From the NCBI GenBank assembly GCA_036874045.1, contig CM072339.1, positions 14,143,501-14,207,500 on the forward strand: DNA of 64,000 nt. The letters are read 5' to 3'. This document shows positions 1-12,153 of the stretch, piece after piece; positions within the stretch are counted from its first letter, which is position 1; every line of letters begins with the position of its first letter. Below the pieces are notes generated by a model. The model was given only the letters and a program-made list of their open reading frames with translations. It did not search any database and was not told the origin of the DNA. Position numbers and translations under genes: made by a program. Source of the stretch: Cymodocea nodosa. Its lineage: Eukaryota > Streptophyta > Magnoliopsida > Alismatales > Cymodoceaceae.

Positions 1-306
1 GTGCTTGTGCTAGATTTCAATCTAATCCTAAAGAATCACACTCAACTATTGTTAAGAGAATATTTAGATATATATAAGGAACTAAAAATTTCAGACTGTA
101 TTATTCTAAGGATAGTTCAATAGATCTTATAAGATATACTAAAGTTGATTACGTAGGATCTAAATCTGATAGAAAGAGTACTAGTGGCACATGTCTTTTA
201 TTGGGAAATAATTTAGTATCATGGTTTAGTAAAAAGCAAAACTGTTTTGCACTTTCAACCACTGAAGCTGAATATGTTGCTGCTGTATTGTGTTGCACTC
301 AGATTC
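1..306 (+). pseudogene. SIRE-B copia pol, RNase H fragment
   Basis: The translated frame contains the end of the copia reverse transcriptase and the start of RNase H: ARFQSNPKESH, then YYSKDSSIDLI, then SDRKSTSGTC, then LSTTEAEYVAA. This is the usual order in plant copia pol. One in-frame stop (TAA) follows FRYI. The frame runs off the left edge and is cut at 306 by the LTR of SIRE-A on the opposite strand. The rest of this element (SIRE-B) resumes at about 9115 with its spacer and env-like ORF. RNase H normally degrades the RNA strand during reverse transcription; this copy is not functional. Confidence 0.85.
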
Positions 307-1973
307 TATAGGATCGTATGGCTACACAAGAGGGGGGTGAATTGTGTTTTTCAACATTTTCGATTATAATTGAAACTTTAAAACTCAAAAACAAGTCGAG
401 ACACTATTTTCATAAAATCATTTTTATTCAATGTTTCAATTCTCCTCAGAAATTGTAGATGTAATTATATATCGATACCATGTTTCATCTATACAATTTC
501 ATAACTACAAATAGAGAAAACTAATTTGCGGAATTTAAAACATTTCTCCCTGTTTGAGATCTTTCTTCTTCTTCTTCTCTTTCTTCTTTAGCAATTCTTC
601 AATGACGAATATCTAGTCTTTCTCTACTTCACCGAATTTGCTTTCTTTTGATAATTCAAATCTTCAGTGACATAAATCTGACATTTTTTGCTTCATTGAA
701 TTTTCTTCCATCTGATACTTCAAACCTTCAGTGACATATATCTCACGTTTTTCTACTTCATTAAATTTTCTTCCACCTAAGAGCTTTTCCCCAAAGAGGT
801 GTTTTTGATCCCTAAAAGGATTTTTCATTTGGTGTGTAGGGATAATTGATCAATGAGAATTCTATGTCTTTTATACTGTATCTTCATTTCATGCATATCC
901 TCCACGTTTAATCACTATCAGTCTTCCACTTCTTCACGTCTTTTCTTTTTCCTTCATTGAAATACACACATTCTGACTTACGTTTACATTTCAAATTTTC
1001 TTTAATCATCAATCCTAGATCTCTGAAAAATTTCTTGCAAAATAAACTCTCATCCAAAATCTTTCATCAAGTGTAATAAGAAGTCGTTATTTTAATGTTA
1101 ACTAAACGAGTAAATAAGTAGATATGTAACTTAACGTTTCTAACTTAACGAGTTCCTCATGTACCAACTCACATGACAAGTACTGTAACTAACTCAACGA
1201 ACTAAGTTTGTGGTATTACGCTAACTCAACGAACCATCTCCGTGGTGTTACGATAACTCAACAAACCATCTCTGTTGTGTTACAAATAACTCAACAAACC
1301 AGTAATAAACAAATGTTTTTATAATAAGAATTTTACCACGTGCAAAAATAACAACTTAAGTTTTATAACGTTAACCTAACGCATTGTCTTAGTGTTCAAT
1401 ATAGCAACTCAATGCATTTAGTTATGTTAATTTAACGAGTTAAACATGTGCACCTCATGTGATACAATATAACATTCATAACTTTTAATTTCACCATGTG
1501 TACAACACTAACTTAACGAGTTCGTCTCTTCTTTTACTCACTAACTTAACGAGTTCTCACGTGACCTATTTTAACCTTTAAGCCTTTAACTTAACGAGTT
1601 CTCACGTGATCTTTATACAAATAATACTCTAACTTAACGAGTTCTCACGTGATCTTTATACAAATAATACTCTAACTTAACGAGTTGTCTAAACATGCAT
1701 TGTTCATGATACAGAAGATATAACTTTAAAACATATCATACTTTTCAATAAAAACACATGTTAACTTAACGTTTAATTAAATGAGAAATTAATGCAATGA
1801 AACGACTAGTTATTTAACTTAGTATAATTTCAGATCTAATACAGATAAGTATTTATATCAGTAAACTTTTTCTGTATTAATTGATGTACTTAATTTCCTT
1901 TCACAAGTAATAGTAATTGAGCAAATATGATTATTTTCATTCAGCACACATCATCAAAACAAAATACTCAACA
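307..1973 (-). repeat. SIRE-A 3' LTR
   Basis: Read on the minus strand this LTR starts TGTTGAGTATTTTG and ends ATACGATCCTATA, where TA replaces the canonical CA, a probable CpG-type decay. It is 1667 bp. A purine-rich tract abuts it at 1974, which marks it as the 3' LTR of a minus-strand element. The five bases before it (gattc, 302-306) would be one copy of the target duplication; the partner was lost with the 5' LTR. The U3 part has at least six copies of AACTTAACGAGTT, many followed by a CACGTG G-box. Confidence 0.9.
1587..1672. repeat. 43-bp perfect tandem duplication in LTR U3
   Basis: Two adjacent identical 43-bp units (1587-1629 and 1630-1672) start TAACTTAACGAGTTCTCACG; a third partial unit starts at 1673. 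The matching part of the LTR at 58114-59688 has one unit. Each unit carries the palindromic AACTTAACGAGTT motif and a G-box-like TCACGTGA. Confidence 0.85.
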
Positions 1974-2516
1974 ATCTCCCCCTTTTTGATGATGACAAAA
2001 CCATATTAAATCAATTATGAAATATATTTAACTCAACAAAGCACCTTCGTTGGGTTAACTTTTAATTCAACAAATAAGTTTATTGACTTAAGTTTACTTA
2101 AGCTTATTACTATTGTTTGTGTAAAATTTCACCTCTTAGAAATAAAACTTCTAGATGTCAATAATTACATAAGTATTATTTCTCCCCCTTTAATTATATA
2201 ATTTAATAACCATATAATTTTCTTTCAGATTACATTATCATCTGTCAGATTACAATAACCATATAAATATCATCTCCCTTTATAATATATGCAATTAAAA
2301 TCATAATCATCTTCTTTTATAACATTTCTCCCCATTTTTGTCATTAATCAAAAAGATGATTACACAGAATATAAAGCAAGAGATATATTTACAACAAAGA
2401 TTTTTGTAAACAATAATAAGAATTGTAAGCATTTACAGAATAAAATGTATTATTCAATTAATCAAACAATGAATACAAACATTACATTTTGTATTCAGAT
2501 ACAAGCAAACAGATAG
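1974..2516 (-). other. SIRE-A polypurine tract and 3' untranslated region
   Basis: The reverse complement of about 1974-1987 is an AAAAAGGGGGAGAT tract right next to the 3' LTR, the normal plus-strand primer of LTR retrotransposons. Two more purine-rich stretches lie near 2183 and 2332 (CTCCCC on the plus strand). No ORF is visible between the tract and the env-like stop at 2517. Confidence 0.75.
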
Positions 2517-4785
2517 TTATCTATTCCTCCTAAGTATATCACTTATAACATTACATATTTTATCTCTTAGATGCCTAATATCATTTCTAATGTCGTTAAG
2601 TACATCATCTAGGTCAGGAGGTAGTTGGGGTTGCTATTCTACTCAAACTAAATAACTTGGTTGTTGTGGTTGAATTTGTTCTATACAATCTGTTGGTTGT
2701 TGTTGTTGTTGTTGAGGTTGATGCATGGCCTAGAATCGTTGCAAATATTTCACACTAAAAGCTCTAATGCCTTTAGTTTCAAAGGGCCAATCGGATAAAT
2801 TCAATTGGCTTGCAAGGAGTCTACATACAGCATCATCAAAAAATAACTTTGAACTCATGCTGTAGTTGAGAAGTAAAAACATCAAACCAATTGATTTGAA
2901 TTCTATTCAGCAGACCATAAGTTGCATATAAACAACTTCTGCTAACTTCCATATTGTGTCCGACTCTCTGAAATAAATTGGCATGCAATATATTTGCAAT
3001 AAACCTTACCTCTGCATTCAGATTTTCCATTAATCTCATTTCAATATATACATCTGGAATTTTTGATAAAGACTGAATGTTCCATTCCAGTTGTCTAATC
3101 ATGTCAAATCTGTTTGTAACAACAACACCTTCATTCTTTAATCCCAGAACTTCAAAAATTAATTCAAGAGACAATATTAACTCTTGTTTATTTATTTGAT
3201 TTTTCAGTATAGTTTCATTCTTGACTAGATTGCTATAAAAAGTTGCAATAAGCTCTTTGTATTGCTTCCATTTCGTTCCAACTGGCAAGAATTGAATGAG
3301 GCCTTGATACTCATATAGATCTCTTATATTAATCAAATTTTTGAATTTTATTGGTCGAGCATGCAGAATCTGACATGTAATCAAATTATTGTATTTTTGC
3401 AATGCTTCCTTAGATCTAAAATGAATTGAATTACCTTGAATGTGTAATACTTTATACAAAGAAGGTGATACCTGAAGCCTTGATTTAGAATTTAATTCAT
3501 CTTTAGGAAACTCTTCTTCAAAATGAATGTCATGTTGTTCCTCTGTGAAAATATTTTCTTGAAGCTGCTCAGGTAAGCTTGATTCTTCAACTTCAACAGT
3601 GTAAGGAATATCTTCAATATGCTCAACATTCATCTATTTAGTCTCTATAGAATGTTTAGAGTTCAATTTTTCCACAAATTCTATAGCTGGTGTGTCTATT
3701 TGTAATTGTTCATTTTGTTCAACAAATATTTCCATTGATACATGTTGTAAATTCTTAGACTCTGCTTCTATAGATTCTAAAGAAGGTTGGTTGACATTTT
3801 GTTCTTTTGGAGTCTTAACTTTTTCAATATCCGCTACTTTAGACAATTCAACCTGTGAACTAGTTTCTGCCTCAACATTGTTAATTATATCTGAAATAAC
3901 TTGTTCAATGTCAGTTGCCTGATACTCTGATTTTTCAATTTTTGCATCATCAAGACTTATACTAATAGAAAAACTTGAGGTCATATTTGACTTGGATTTC
4001 TTCTCAAGTTTTCTAGTAAGAGAAAATAAAGTCTCATTATCTTCATCAGTTTCAGTATGCTCAAAATTGATGATTTTATCAGATGCACTATAAGATACAA
4101 TGTCTAGACATACATTGTCCTTTGGAAATAAATGCTCATCTGATTTTCCTTTTCCAGTAGTCTTTGTTTGCTTAGACATAATTTTTCTGATTTTTCTTCT
4201 TCTATAGCACTTTTGTTTCTCCTCTTCAAGTATTGTTGTTTTCTTTTCAAATTGCTCTATAAAAGTTTTCTACTTTAATTCTTCGAAAGCACTTTCTATT
4301 GCTACGACCTTTCGAAGTTCTTCAACTTTTCTTTTATCTACAGCAATATTTGATTCTACTTCTTTTGAATACAAAGGAGTAGGTATAGCAAATTCATGTT
4401 CTTCCTTAAATGCATGTGGTCATGTACCACTCAGAGGAGTTTAAGGAATTCTATTTGATGAACCTACACATTTTTCCATATATTCTGCATACTGTTCGAG
4501 AAATGCAATCTCAACATATTTCATTTGGTATTCTCTATCATATTTACTTCGAATCCCCATGTATGTAATACTGGCATCAGTATTATGAAGCTCTAATCTA
4601 ACTTCATTCAATATACCTTCAAGAAAGAAGTATTCACTATAAATTTTTGCTAACCTTTTGTCCACTTGAAGTATTTTCTTAAACCAAGTGCGTGGAACTT
4701 CATCAGTATCTATTTCTTTTCCTTTTTCATCTCCTCTACTTTTGCCTTTTCCTCTGCCACGACCCTTGTAGAACTTTGAGACCAT
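2517..4785 (-). pseudogene. SIRE-A env-like ORF (PF20167-like domain), broken
   Basis: This is the extra ORF that SIRE-type copia elements carry between pol and the 3' LTR; its function is unknown. Three open stretches starting at 4785, 4179 and 3633 lie in one frame, divided by stops, giving an ancestral protein of roughly 750 residues. The N-terminus is basic and Gly/Arg-rich (MVSKFYKGRGRGKGK), the middle is acidic and Glu-rich, and the C-terminal third resembles the 'putative plant transposon protein' domain (FYSNLV, then LLNRIQINWFDVF). A one-base change in a T run near 2836 shifts into a Gln-rich linker and a C-terminus of type VLNDIRNDIRHL..RRNR. I see no clear signal peptide or membrane helix, so 'env-like' refers to position only. 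The domain name is from memory and was not searched. Confidence 0.75.
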
Positions 4786-6350
4786 CGCCGCAGGTAGTTA
4801 CAGCGGGAAAGATTTTCAGACAAAGGTTTATGAATAACCTAAGTGCCCATGTAATAGGTGTTTAAATAGGGTTTTAGGCGAATAACACAACATGTATAGA
4901 AGTCGGGTTTGGATTTTAAATGAATATTGAATAAAGTTTATTCAATTAAGGTACTCGAAATATTCAAGTATAACTCATTGAGTTAACTAACCTAACGAGT
5001 AAAACGCTGTCTAGAGGCAGTTTTACACGTTACCTTATATAACATAATGTTTAGTTAGTATACTTTACCAAAAATAAACAAGTTTCGGATGCTTTCTACT
5101 GAAACCTTCCAAAGGCAACACACATGCTACACTTAATATTATCTTGAGAACATTGTAAACTATTCTAAAATTCTCTTCTTATGAATCTAAAATAGTTTAT
5201 TTGTCTTTTTAAATTGTTTCATCAAGATCTTAAGAGGACTTAAATTCAGATTAACCAAGATTTGTATTCTAAATTATATTAATCTGTTTTGGACATTGTT
5301 AATCCTCCCCCTACAAATATACTTCATATATATATTCAATAATATACAAAATATAATGTATAACAATAGATGTTAAATATAACTATACTTTTAAATTTTC
5401 TTTTCAAAAACTTCCGTTATCCTGAATTCATCAAAAATGATTTCTAGAGTCAATTCCTACTTTATATGAATCAAAACACAACTTTGAACTCAATATGATT
5501 AATTCAAGGAGAATAAAAGAATGTATCTCAAATAAACGTTTTCAAAAGTACTAATTTTAAGTCATATTGGTAGAAACTATATTCGATTCAAAGATATCTG
5601 TAATTAATGAAACAACTTTTTCTTTTCAAAACAGTAAATATTGATAATTTTCTTTAAAAGTTAGTTTGAAAAGTTTGAATCATACAAGAGCTTTCTAATA
5701 TACCCGTGTAATGAGCTTTTAGTTAACAATCTTAGATTTGATTAGGAACTTAGGTTGCCAGATTTAAAAAATCCTTTTATTAGGATAACAATCCTTACAT
5801 ACCTATCTGCTCAAGTACAAAAGGCTGGTGATCAAACTAATCAATAAACTCTCAAAGATTTTCACTTTGTAAGTACTTTTCATTTTAAGTATGGTATATA
5901 TGTATTCCATTAATACAAATGCAATAAAACACAAATCTCATACAATTTTTACTTCTATGATTTTACTGAAAATATAAATCAATTTCAATAAGCTTATACT
6001 TTTGATTAACAGTTTCAGATGATTTACATATAAATTATTCTACAAGTTTAATCAATCAAGTCAAATTCATGCATGATCATATGTACTTTCATTGATCCAA
6101 AAAAAATCACTTAATCAAAATTTCAGAAGTATTTAATGTTTTTCATTTACACTTCCACTTAAAATTGTGAAAACCATTAAAATTGATAAACTACGTAAAA
6201 TCAATAAGATATTACTATGATTTTACAATAAATGCATAGTATCTTATGCAATAGTTTAGATATTACTTAGATATTTATGATAAGTATATAATATCTATGA
6301 AGTGAACAACATCATCAATAATATTTATCTTTATGTGGAGTTTAAGCATT
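4786..6350 (-). other. SIRE-A spacer between pol and env-like ORF
   Basis: No convincing ORF here. The block is homologous, in opposite orientation, to 9115-10465, and about 5100-6130 also resembles 23800-24720 and 31430-32340 next to Z LTRs. Landmarks on the minus strand are a GTATATTTGTAGGGGGAG tract near 5300 and a stretch reading CTCATTACACGGG near 5710. An AT-rich untranslated region with a second purine tract is the simplest reading. Confidence 0.7.
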
Positions 6351-7499
6351 TTACATATCACATAGCCTACAAATACCCAAATTTAATCTTATGTTGCAAA
6401 ATGTATTTTCGTCTAGAGGTTTTGTAAATATATCAGCTAATTGACTTTTACTAGACACAAATCCTAATTTAATTTTTCCTTTATTTATGTTATCTCTTAG
6501 AAAATGATGTATAACCTCTATATGTTTTGCTCTAGAATGTAATATAGGATTTTTGGAAAGATTTATTGCAGAACTACTATCACAATAAATCTAAGTTGTA
6601 TCATAAGATAATCCAAAGTCTTCTAAAGTTTGCCTTATCCACAGAATCTAAGTGCAATACAGTGCAGCAGCAACATATTCAACTTCTGTAGTACAAAGTG
6701 CTACACAGTTTTGCTTTTTACTAAACCATGACACCAAATTATTTCTTAATAATTGACATGTGCCACTGGTACTCTTTCTATCAGATTTAGATCTTGCGTA
6801 ATTAGCATCAGTATATCTTATAAGATCTATTGAACTATCCTTAGAATAATACAGTCTAAAATTTTTAGTTCATTGTATATATCTAAATATTCTTTTAACT
6901 ACAATTGAGTGTGATTCTTTAGGATTAGATTGAAATCTAGCACAAGCACACACATCAAACATAATATCAGGTCTACTAGCAGTCAAATAAAGTAAAGAAC
7001 CAATCATACTTCTGTATTTTATTGGATCTATTGATTTTCCTATGTCATCAATATCTAACTTTAAAGAAGTACTCATAGGAGTTCCTCGAATCCTTGTATC
7101 ATTAAAATTAAATTTCTTAAGCATTTCATCTGCATATTTTTCCTGATTTAAAAATATACCTTTATCCATTTGCTTAATTTGAAGTCCTAGAAAATATGAA
7201 AGTTCTCTTATCATACTCATTTCAAACTGACTAGTCATCTCTTCAGAAAATATTTTTATCAGTTTATTAAAGGTTGCTTCAAATATTATATCATCCACAT
7301 ATATTTGAATAATAATCTAATCTTTACCATCTCTTTTGATAAATAGAGTATGATCTACTTTTCCCATGATATAATATTGTTCTATTAAAAAAGTAGATAA
7401 CCTTTTATACCATGATCTAGGTGTTTGCTTCAAACCATATAAGGTTTTCTTCAATTTATATACAAAGTTAGGATTTTTAATATCTTCAAATTCAGGTGG
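6351..7499 (-). pseudogene. SIRE-A reverse transcriptase C-terminal half and RNase H
   Basis: Minus-strand translation shows the RT catalytic motif YVDD near 7291-7303, followed by the copia blocks FEMSMIRELSYFLGL, QEKYADEMLKKF and SRPDIMF. RNase H follows (SDRKSTSGTC, AKHIEVIHHFLRDN, QLADIFTKPLDE) and ends at the stop at 6351. In-frame stops occur before the YVDD block, after FRYIQ and inside RNase H. The order RT-RNase H after integrase is that of Ty1/copia. It continues from the longer ORF at 7500-8837 after a stop. Confidence 0.85.
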
Positions 7500-8837
7500 T
7501 TATTTTACGTAGACTTCTTCATTAATTAAACCATTTAGAAATGTACTCTTTACATCTATTTGATATAATTTAAAATCTATATAACAAGCATAGGCCAATA
7601 ATATTCTAATACTTTCTAACCTAGCCACAAGAGCAAATGTTTCATCATAATCTAGTCTTTCTTCCTGTGTATACCCTTGTGCAACTAATCTAGCTTTGTT
7701 TCTTATAACTTGACCAATCTCATTAGTTTTGTTTCTAAAGATCCACTTTGTACCTATTATGGATTGATTTTTTGGTGGAGAGACTAATTCCCAAACATCA
7801 TTTCTAATGAATTGATTTAGTTCTTCTTGCATTGCCACTATCCAATTTTCTTTAGATAATGCTTCTTGTATATTCCTTAGTTCCACCATAGAAACAAACA
7901 TATACATACTATTTAAGTTAACTAAAGCTCTAGTTTTAACTCCCTCATTAATATTACTAATGACTTGAGTAATGGGATGTGATGAAGAATAACGCCAATT
8001 TCTCTGATTTTCCTCAATATTCTCATCAACATCTGAAGGTCCATCACTTTCATCATTAGTTTGATCATTTAAGTTCATAATTTTTATTTTCTCAGATAAA
8101 TCTTCAATCTCTCTATTGATCAAATCATCATTATCAGCTTTAGATTGAGATTCTCTAAAATAATTTTCATTGAAGCTTACATGTAGAGTTTCTTCAATAG
8201 TTCTAGAAGTCTTGTTATATACTCTATAGGTTTTACTTCTAGTAGAGTAACCTACAAAAATTCCTTCATCCGCTTTGGCTTGAAATTTATCCCTTTTATC
8301 CTTAGTATTAAGAATAAAATACTTGCAGCCAAATGGTTTTATATAGGAAATTTTTGGAATCCTATTAAACATAATTTCAAAAGGAGTTTTATTAACACGA
8401 GGTCTTAAGTGACTTCTGTTAATAACATAACAAGCTGTATTCACTACTTTAGTCCAAAGATTTTGTGGTAACTTATGTTCATTCAACATAGTTTTGGCCA
8501 TTTCCTGAAGTGATCTATTCTTTCTCTCAATAACACCATTTTGAGACAGTGCTCTCGGAAAAGAAAAATTGTGATCAATGCCATGCTCTTTACAATAATT
8601 ATTCATTTGATCATTATCAAATTCCGTACCATGATTATAAGCAGATTTATATGCTGACACTTTACTAAATTGTTCATAACTCATTGCACAAAATAAAGTA
8701 TTTAAGCCCTTAGCATTCAGAGTTTCATTTTCTTTTTCAGTAATTGTCCACGTATTATAAAGAATAGTTAACAGAGTATATGATTTAGAAATCATGAACC
8801 ACAACTTATGATCTATACTTTGAAGAAAAACTATCAT
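7500..8837 (-). pseudogene. SIRE-A in-frame gag-integrase-RT fusion, 445 codons
   Basis: This is the longest open frame in the window. Residues 1-67 or so are gag N-terminus (VFLQSIDHKLW, YEQFSKVSAYKS). The frame then passes directly into the integrase core at HGTEFDNDQMNNYC, through NGVIERKNRSLQEMAK with the third catalytic acidic residue, then the integrase C-terminal part, an acidic linker and the RT N-terminus (KARLVAQGYTQEE, YQIDVKSTFLNG). The rest of gag, the zinc knuckle, protease, the GAG-pre-integrase zinc finger and the first two integrase acidic residues are missing. Comparison with SIRE-C places the deletion near 8630, with a possible 3-bp microhomology. The frame survives across the join. 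I infer a deletion product rather than a selected gene. Confidence 0.8.
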
Positions 8838-8936
8838 GCTATATTTTCAATATTCAAAATGTATTTCGTCAAATAAAGGATGACGATTAAGATTTTGGCC
8901 TTCATATAAAGAAAAATTACCATTTTCAGTAGCCAT
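8838..8936 (-). pseudogene. SIRE-A gag N-terminus
   Basis: The first gag codons start at the ATG at 8936 (MATENGNFSLYEGQNLNR) and lead into the longer frame at 8837. A Trp codon has become TGA just before the downstream Met (HFEY*KY), which separates this piece from the fusion ORF. The same start in SIRE-D (48265) is intact at that position. Confidence 0.8.
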
Positions 8937-9114
8937 TTTACCTTAGATTTTTCAACCTATTTGATTTTAAATAGTTTAAAACTTTAAAACAACTTGAGCC
9001 TTAAATCAAGAAAGTTAAACGTATGCTCAGATATTAATTTCTGTTTAAAAACAAGGAAGACAGAATAAGCAATGATATTAAATAAGTTGATATCGATTTT
9101 TATATCAAAGATTA
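8937..9114 (-). other. SIRE-A 5' untranslated remnant
   Basis: It matches the leader of SIRE-D (48266-48450) and SIRE-C (57910-58095) but stops about 5 bases before the tRNA-Met primer site. The primer site and the 5' LTR are gone. The join to SIRE-B spacer lies in a shared ATTAA. Confidence 0.75.
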
Positions 9115-10465
9115 TTAAGTGTTTTCTTTAGATCAATGAAAGTGCATATGATCAAGAATGAGTTTGACTTGATTGATTAAACTTGTAGAATAATTTATAT
9201 GTAGATCATATTAAGCTATTGATCAAAAGTATGAGCTTATTGAAATTGATTCATATTTTCAGTAAAATCATAGAAGTAAAAATTGTATGAGTTTTGTGCT
9301 TTATTGCATTTGTATTAATGAAATACATATATATTGTGCTTAAAATAAAAAGTGCTTACAAAGTAAAATTTTTTGAGAGTTTATTGATTAGCTTGATCAC
9401 GAGCCTCTTGTACTTGAGTAGATAAGTATGTAAGGATTGTTGTCTTGGAAAAGGATTCTTTAAATTTAGCAACCTAAGGTTTTGATCAGACCTGAGCTTG
9501 TTGACTAAAAGCTCATTACATGGGTACATTAGAAAGCTCTTGTATGATTCAAGCTTTTCAAACTAACTATTAAAGAAAATTATTAATATTTACTATTTTG
9601 AAAAGATAAAAGTTATTTCATTATATATAGATATCTTTGACTCGAATATAGTTTCTACAAATATGACTGCTGATTTGTTGAATCTAAATTAGTACTTTTG
9701 AAAATGTTTAATTGAGATATATTCCTTTATTCTCCTTGTGTTAATCATATTAAGTTTAAAGTTATGTTTTGATTCATATATAGTTGGAGTTGATTCTGGA
9801 AATCATTCTTGATGAATTCAGGATAACAAGAAATTTTTGAAAAGAAAATTGTAACGTATAGTTATAATTAACACCTATTTTATACAAGTATATTTTGTAT
9901 GTTATTGAATATATTTGAAGTATATTTGTAGGGAGAGAAATTACAATGTCCAAAACAGATTAATATCATTCAGAATATAAACCTTGGTTAATCTAAGTTT
10001 AGTCCTCTTAAGATCTTGACGAGAAAAATTTAATAGACAAGCAAACTATTTTAGGTTCATAAAAAGAATATTAGAATAGTTTACAATGTTCTTAAGATCA
10101 TGCTTTATATAAGTTACTTATAGCTTGTATGTTGTTTTCGGAAGCTTTTAATTGAAAATATCTGAAACTTGTTTTTTTTAAGTATACTAATTAAACGTTA
10201 TGTTATGTAAGGTAACGTGTGAAACTGCCTCTAGATAGTGTTTTACTTGTTAGGTTAGGTAACTCAATGAGTAATGCTTAAATTTTTGGATACCTCAATT
10301 AAATAAACTTTATTCGATATTCATTTAAAACCCAAACCTGACTAATAAACTCGTTAAGTTATGCTACTGAAACCCTATTCAAACACTTATTACACAAGAA
10401 CTTAGGTTATCTCATAACATCTTTCTAAAAATCTTTTTTGCTTGTTTCTATAACCACCTGCAACG
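9115..10465 (+). other. SIRE-B spacer between pol and env-like ORF
   Basis: No credible ORF. The sequence is the inverted counterpart of 4786-6130 in SIRE-A and leads directly into the env-like start at 10466, so it belongs to the plus-strand element that begins at 1-306. The missing piece (rest of RNase H, start of spacer) was lost with the SIRE-A 5' LTR. Confidence 0.75.
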
Positions 10466-12153
10466 ATGTATTCAAAGTTCTACAAAAGGCGTGGTAGAGG
10501 AAAAGGAAGAGGTAGAGGAAATGCAAAAGGCAAAGAAATAGATGAAGTTCCACATATTTGGTTTAAGAAGATTTTTCAAGTAGACAAAAAGTTAGCTCAA
10601 ATTTAATAATGACTATTTCTTTTCTAAAGAAATAGTTGATGAAGTTCAACAAGAACTTAAAAATACAGCTAATAGTATACAATACATGGGTATTAGAAGT
10701 AAATTTGATAGAGAGTATCATATGAAATGTGCTGAAATAACATTTTTGGAACAATATGCTAAATACTTGGAAAATGGAGTAGGTTCATCAAAGATAATTC
10801 CTCAAACACTTATCAATGGAATACAACTACAAACATTTGAGGAAGAACATGAATCTGCAATACCTACACCTTTATTTTCAAAGGAAAAATAAACAAATAT
10901 TGCTGTAGATTAGAGAAAGTCTTCGAAAGGCAATAACTATAGAAAGTGCCTTGGAAGAATTGAAACAAAAAACTTTTATGGAACAAATGCATAAGAAAAC
11001 AACAATAATTCAACAAGAAGAATAGCTGACTTGTTACAAGAGACAAAGAGTTAGAAAAATTGTTTCTAAGGAAACAAATTTTGTTGAAAAAGAAAATTCA
11101 AATGAGGATTTATTTCTAAAGGACAATGTATGTTTAGACTTTGTGCCTTTCAGTGCATCTGATAAGCTCATCAGTTTAGAACACACTGAAACTGATGATG
11201 ACAATGAAACTCTATTATCATTTTCTAGAAAACTTGAAAAGAAATCAAAGCAACAAATTAGTTCAAGTTTTCCTATAGTATCAAGCCCTAATGATAAGGT
11301 AATTGAACAATCAGAGCATCAGATTGGTGACATTGAACAAGTTATTGTAGATGTACTTGAAAATGTTGAAGTAGTAACTAGTTCAGAGGCTGGATTGTTT
11401 AAAGTAATAGCTATTGAAAAAGACAAGACTCTAGAAGAGCTTAACATTGATCAACCTATTTCAAAATCTATAGAACCAGAGTTTGAGAATTCACAGCATA
11501 TTGAAATGGAAATATCTATTGAAGAAAATGAAAAATTACAAATAGATACATCGGTTGTTGAATTTGTGGAAAAATTACACTCTAACTATTCTATAGAAAC
11601 TGAACTTATGGATGTAACAAATATTGAAAATGTTCCTCACACTGTTGAAGCTGAAGAATCAAGCTTACTTGAGCAGCTTCAAGAAAATATTTTGATAGAG
11701 GAACACAATGACATTCATTTTAAAGAAGAGATTCTTGAAGAAGACTTAAATTTTGAATCAAGGCTTCAAGTATCACCTTCTAAGTGTAGAATACTACCCA
11801 TTCAAGGCAATATAATGTATTTTAGATTTGAGGAAGCGTTGCAAAAATACAATAGTTTGATTTCTTGTCAAATTCTACATACTCGACCAATAAAATTTAG
11901 AGGTTTACTAGAAATAAAAGATTTATTTGAGTTTCAAGGCTTAATGCAATTCTTACCAGTTGACACAAAATGGAAGCAATATAAAAAGCTTATTATAGCT
12001 TTTTATAGTAATCTAGTATAGAATGAAAATCTTTTGAAAACTCAAATAACTCAACAAGAGTTTACTTTATCTTTTGAATTGATTTTGGAAGTTTTGAGAT
12101 TAACAAATGAAGGTGTTATTGTTACAAACAGATTTGGCATTGTTAGACAATTG
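10466..12153 (+). pseudogene. SIRE-B env-like ORF, part 1
   Basis: Homologue of the env-like ORF at 2517-4785. The chosen start is the ATG at 10466, giving a Lys/Arg/Gly-rich N-terminus (FYKRRGRGKGRGRG). A break follows near 10605 and others near 10890-11040. The longest open piece (11143-12021, 292 codons) covers the acidic middle and the start of the conserved domain (RPIKFRGLLEIKDLFEFQGLMQFL). A stop at 12019 precedes GVIVTNRFGIVRQL, where the ORF is cut by a solo LTR. The five bases AATTG at 12149-12153 are the left target duplication. Confidence 0.75.

Noticed and set aside
2517..4785. Calling the SIRE extra ORF a true envelope glycoprotein
   Set aside because: No signal peptide, furin-like site or membrane helix is evident; 'env-like' is kept only for position.
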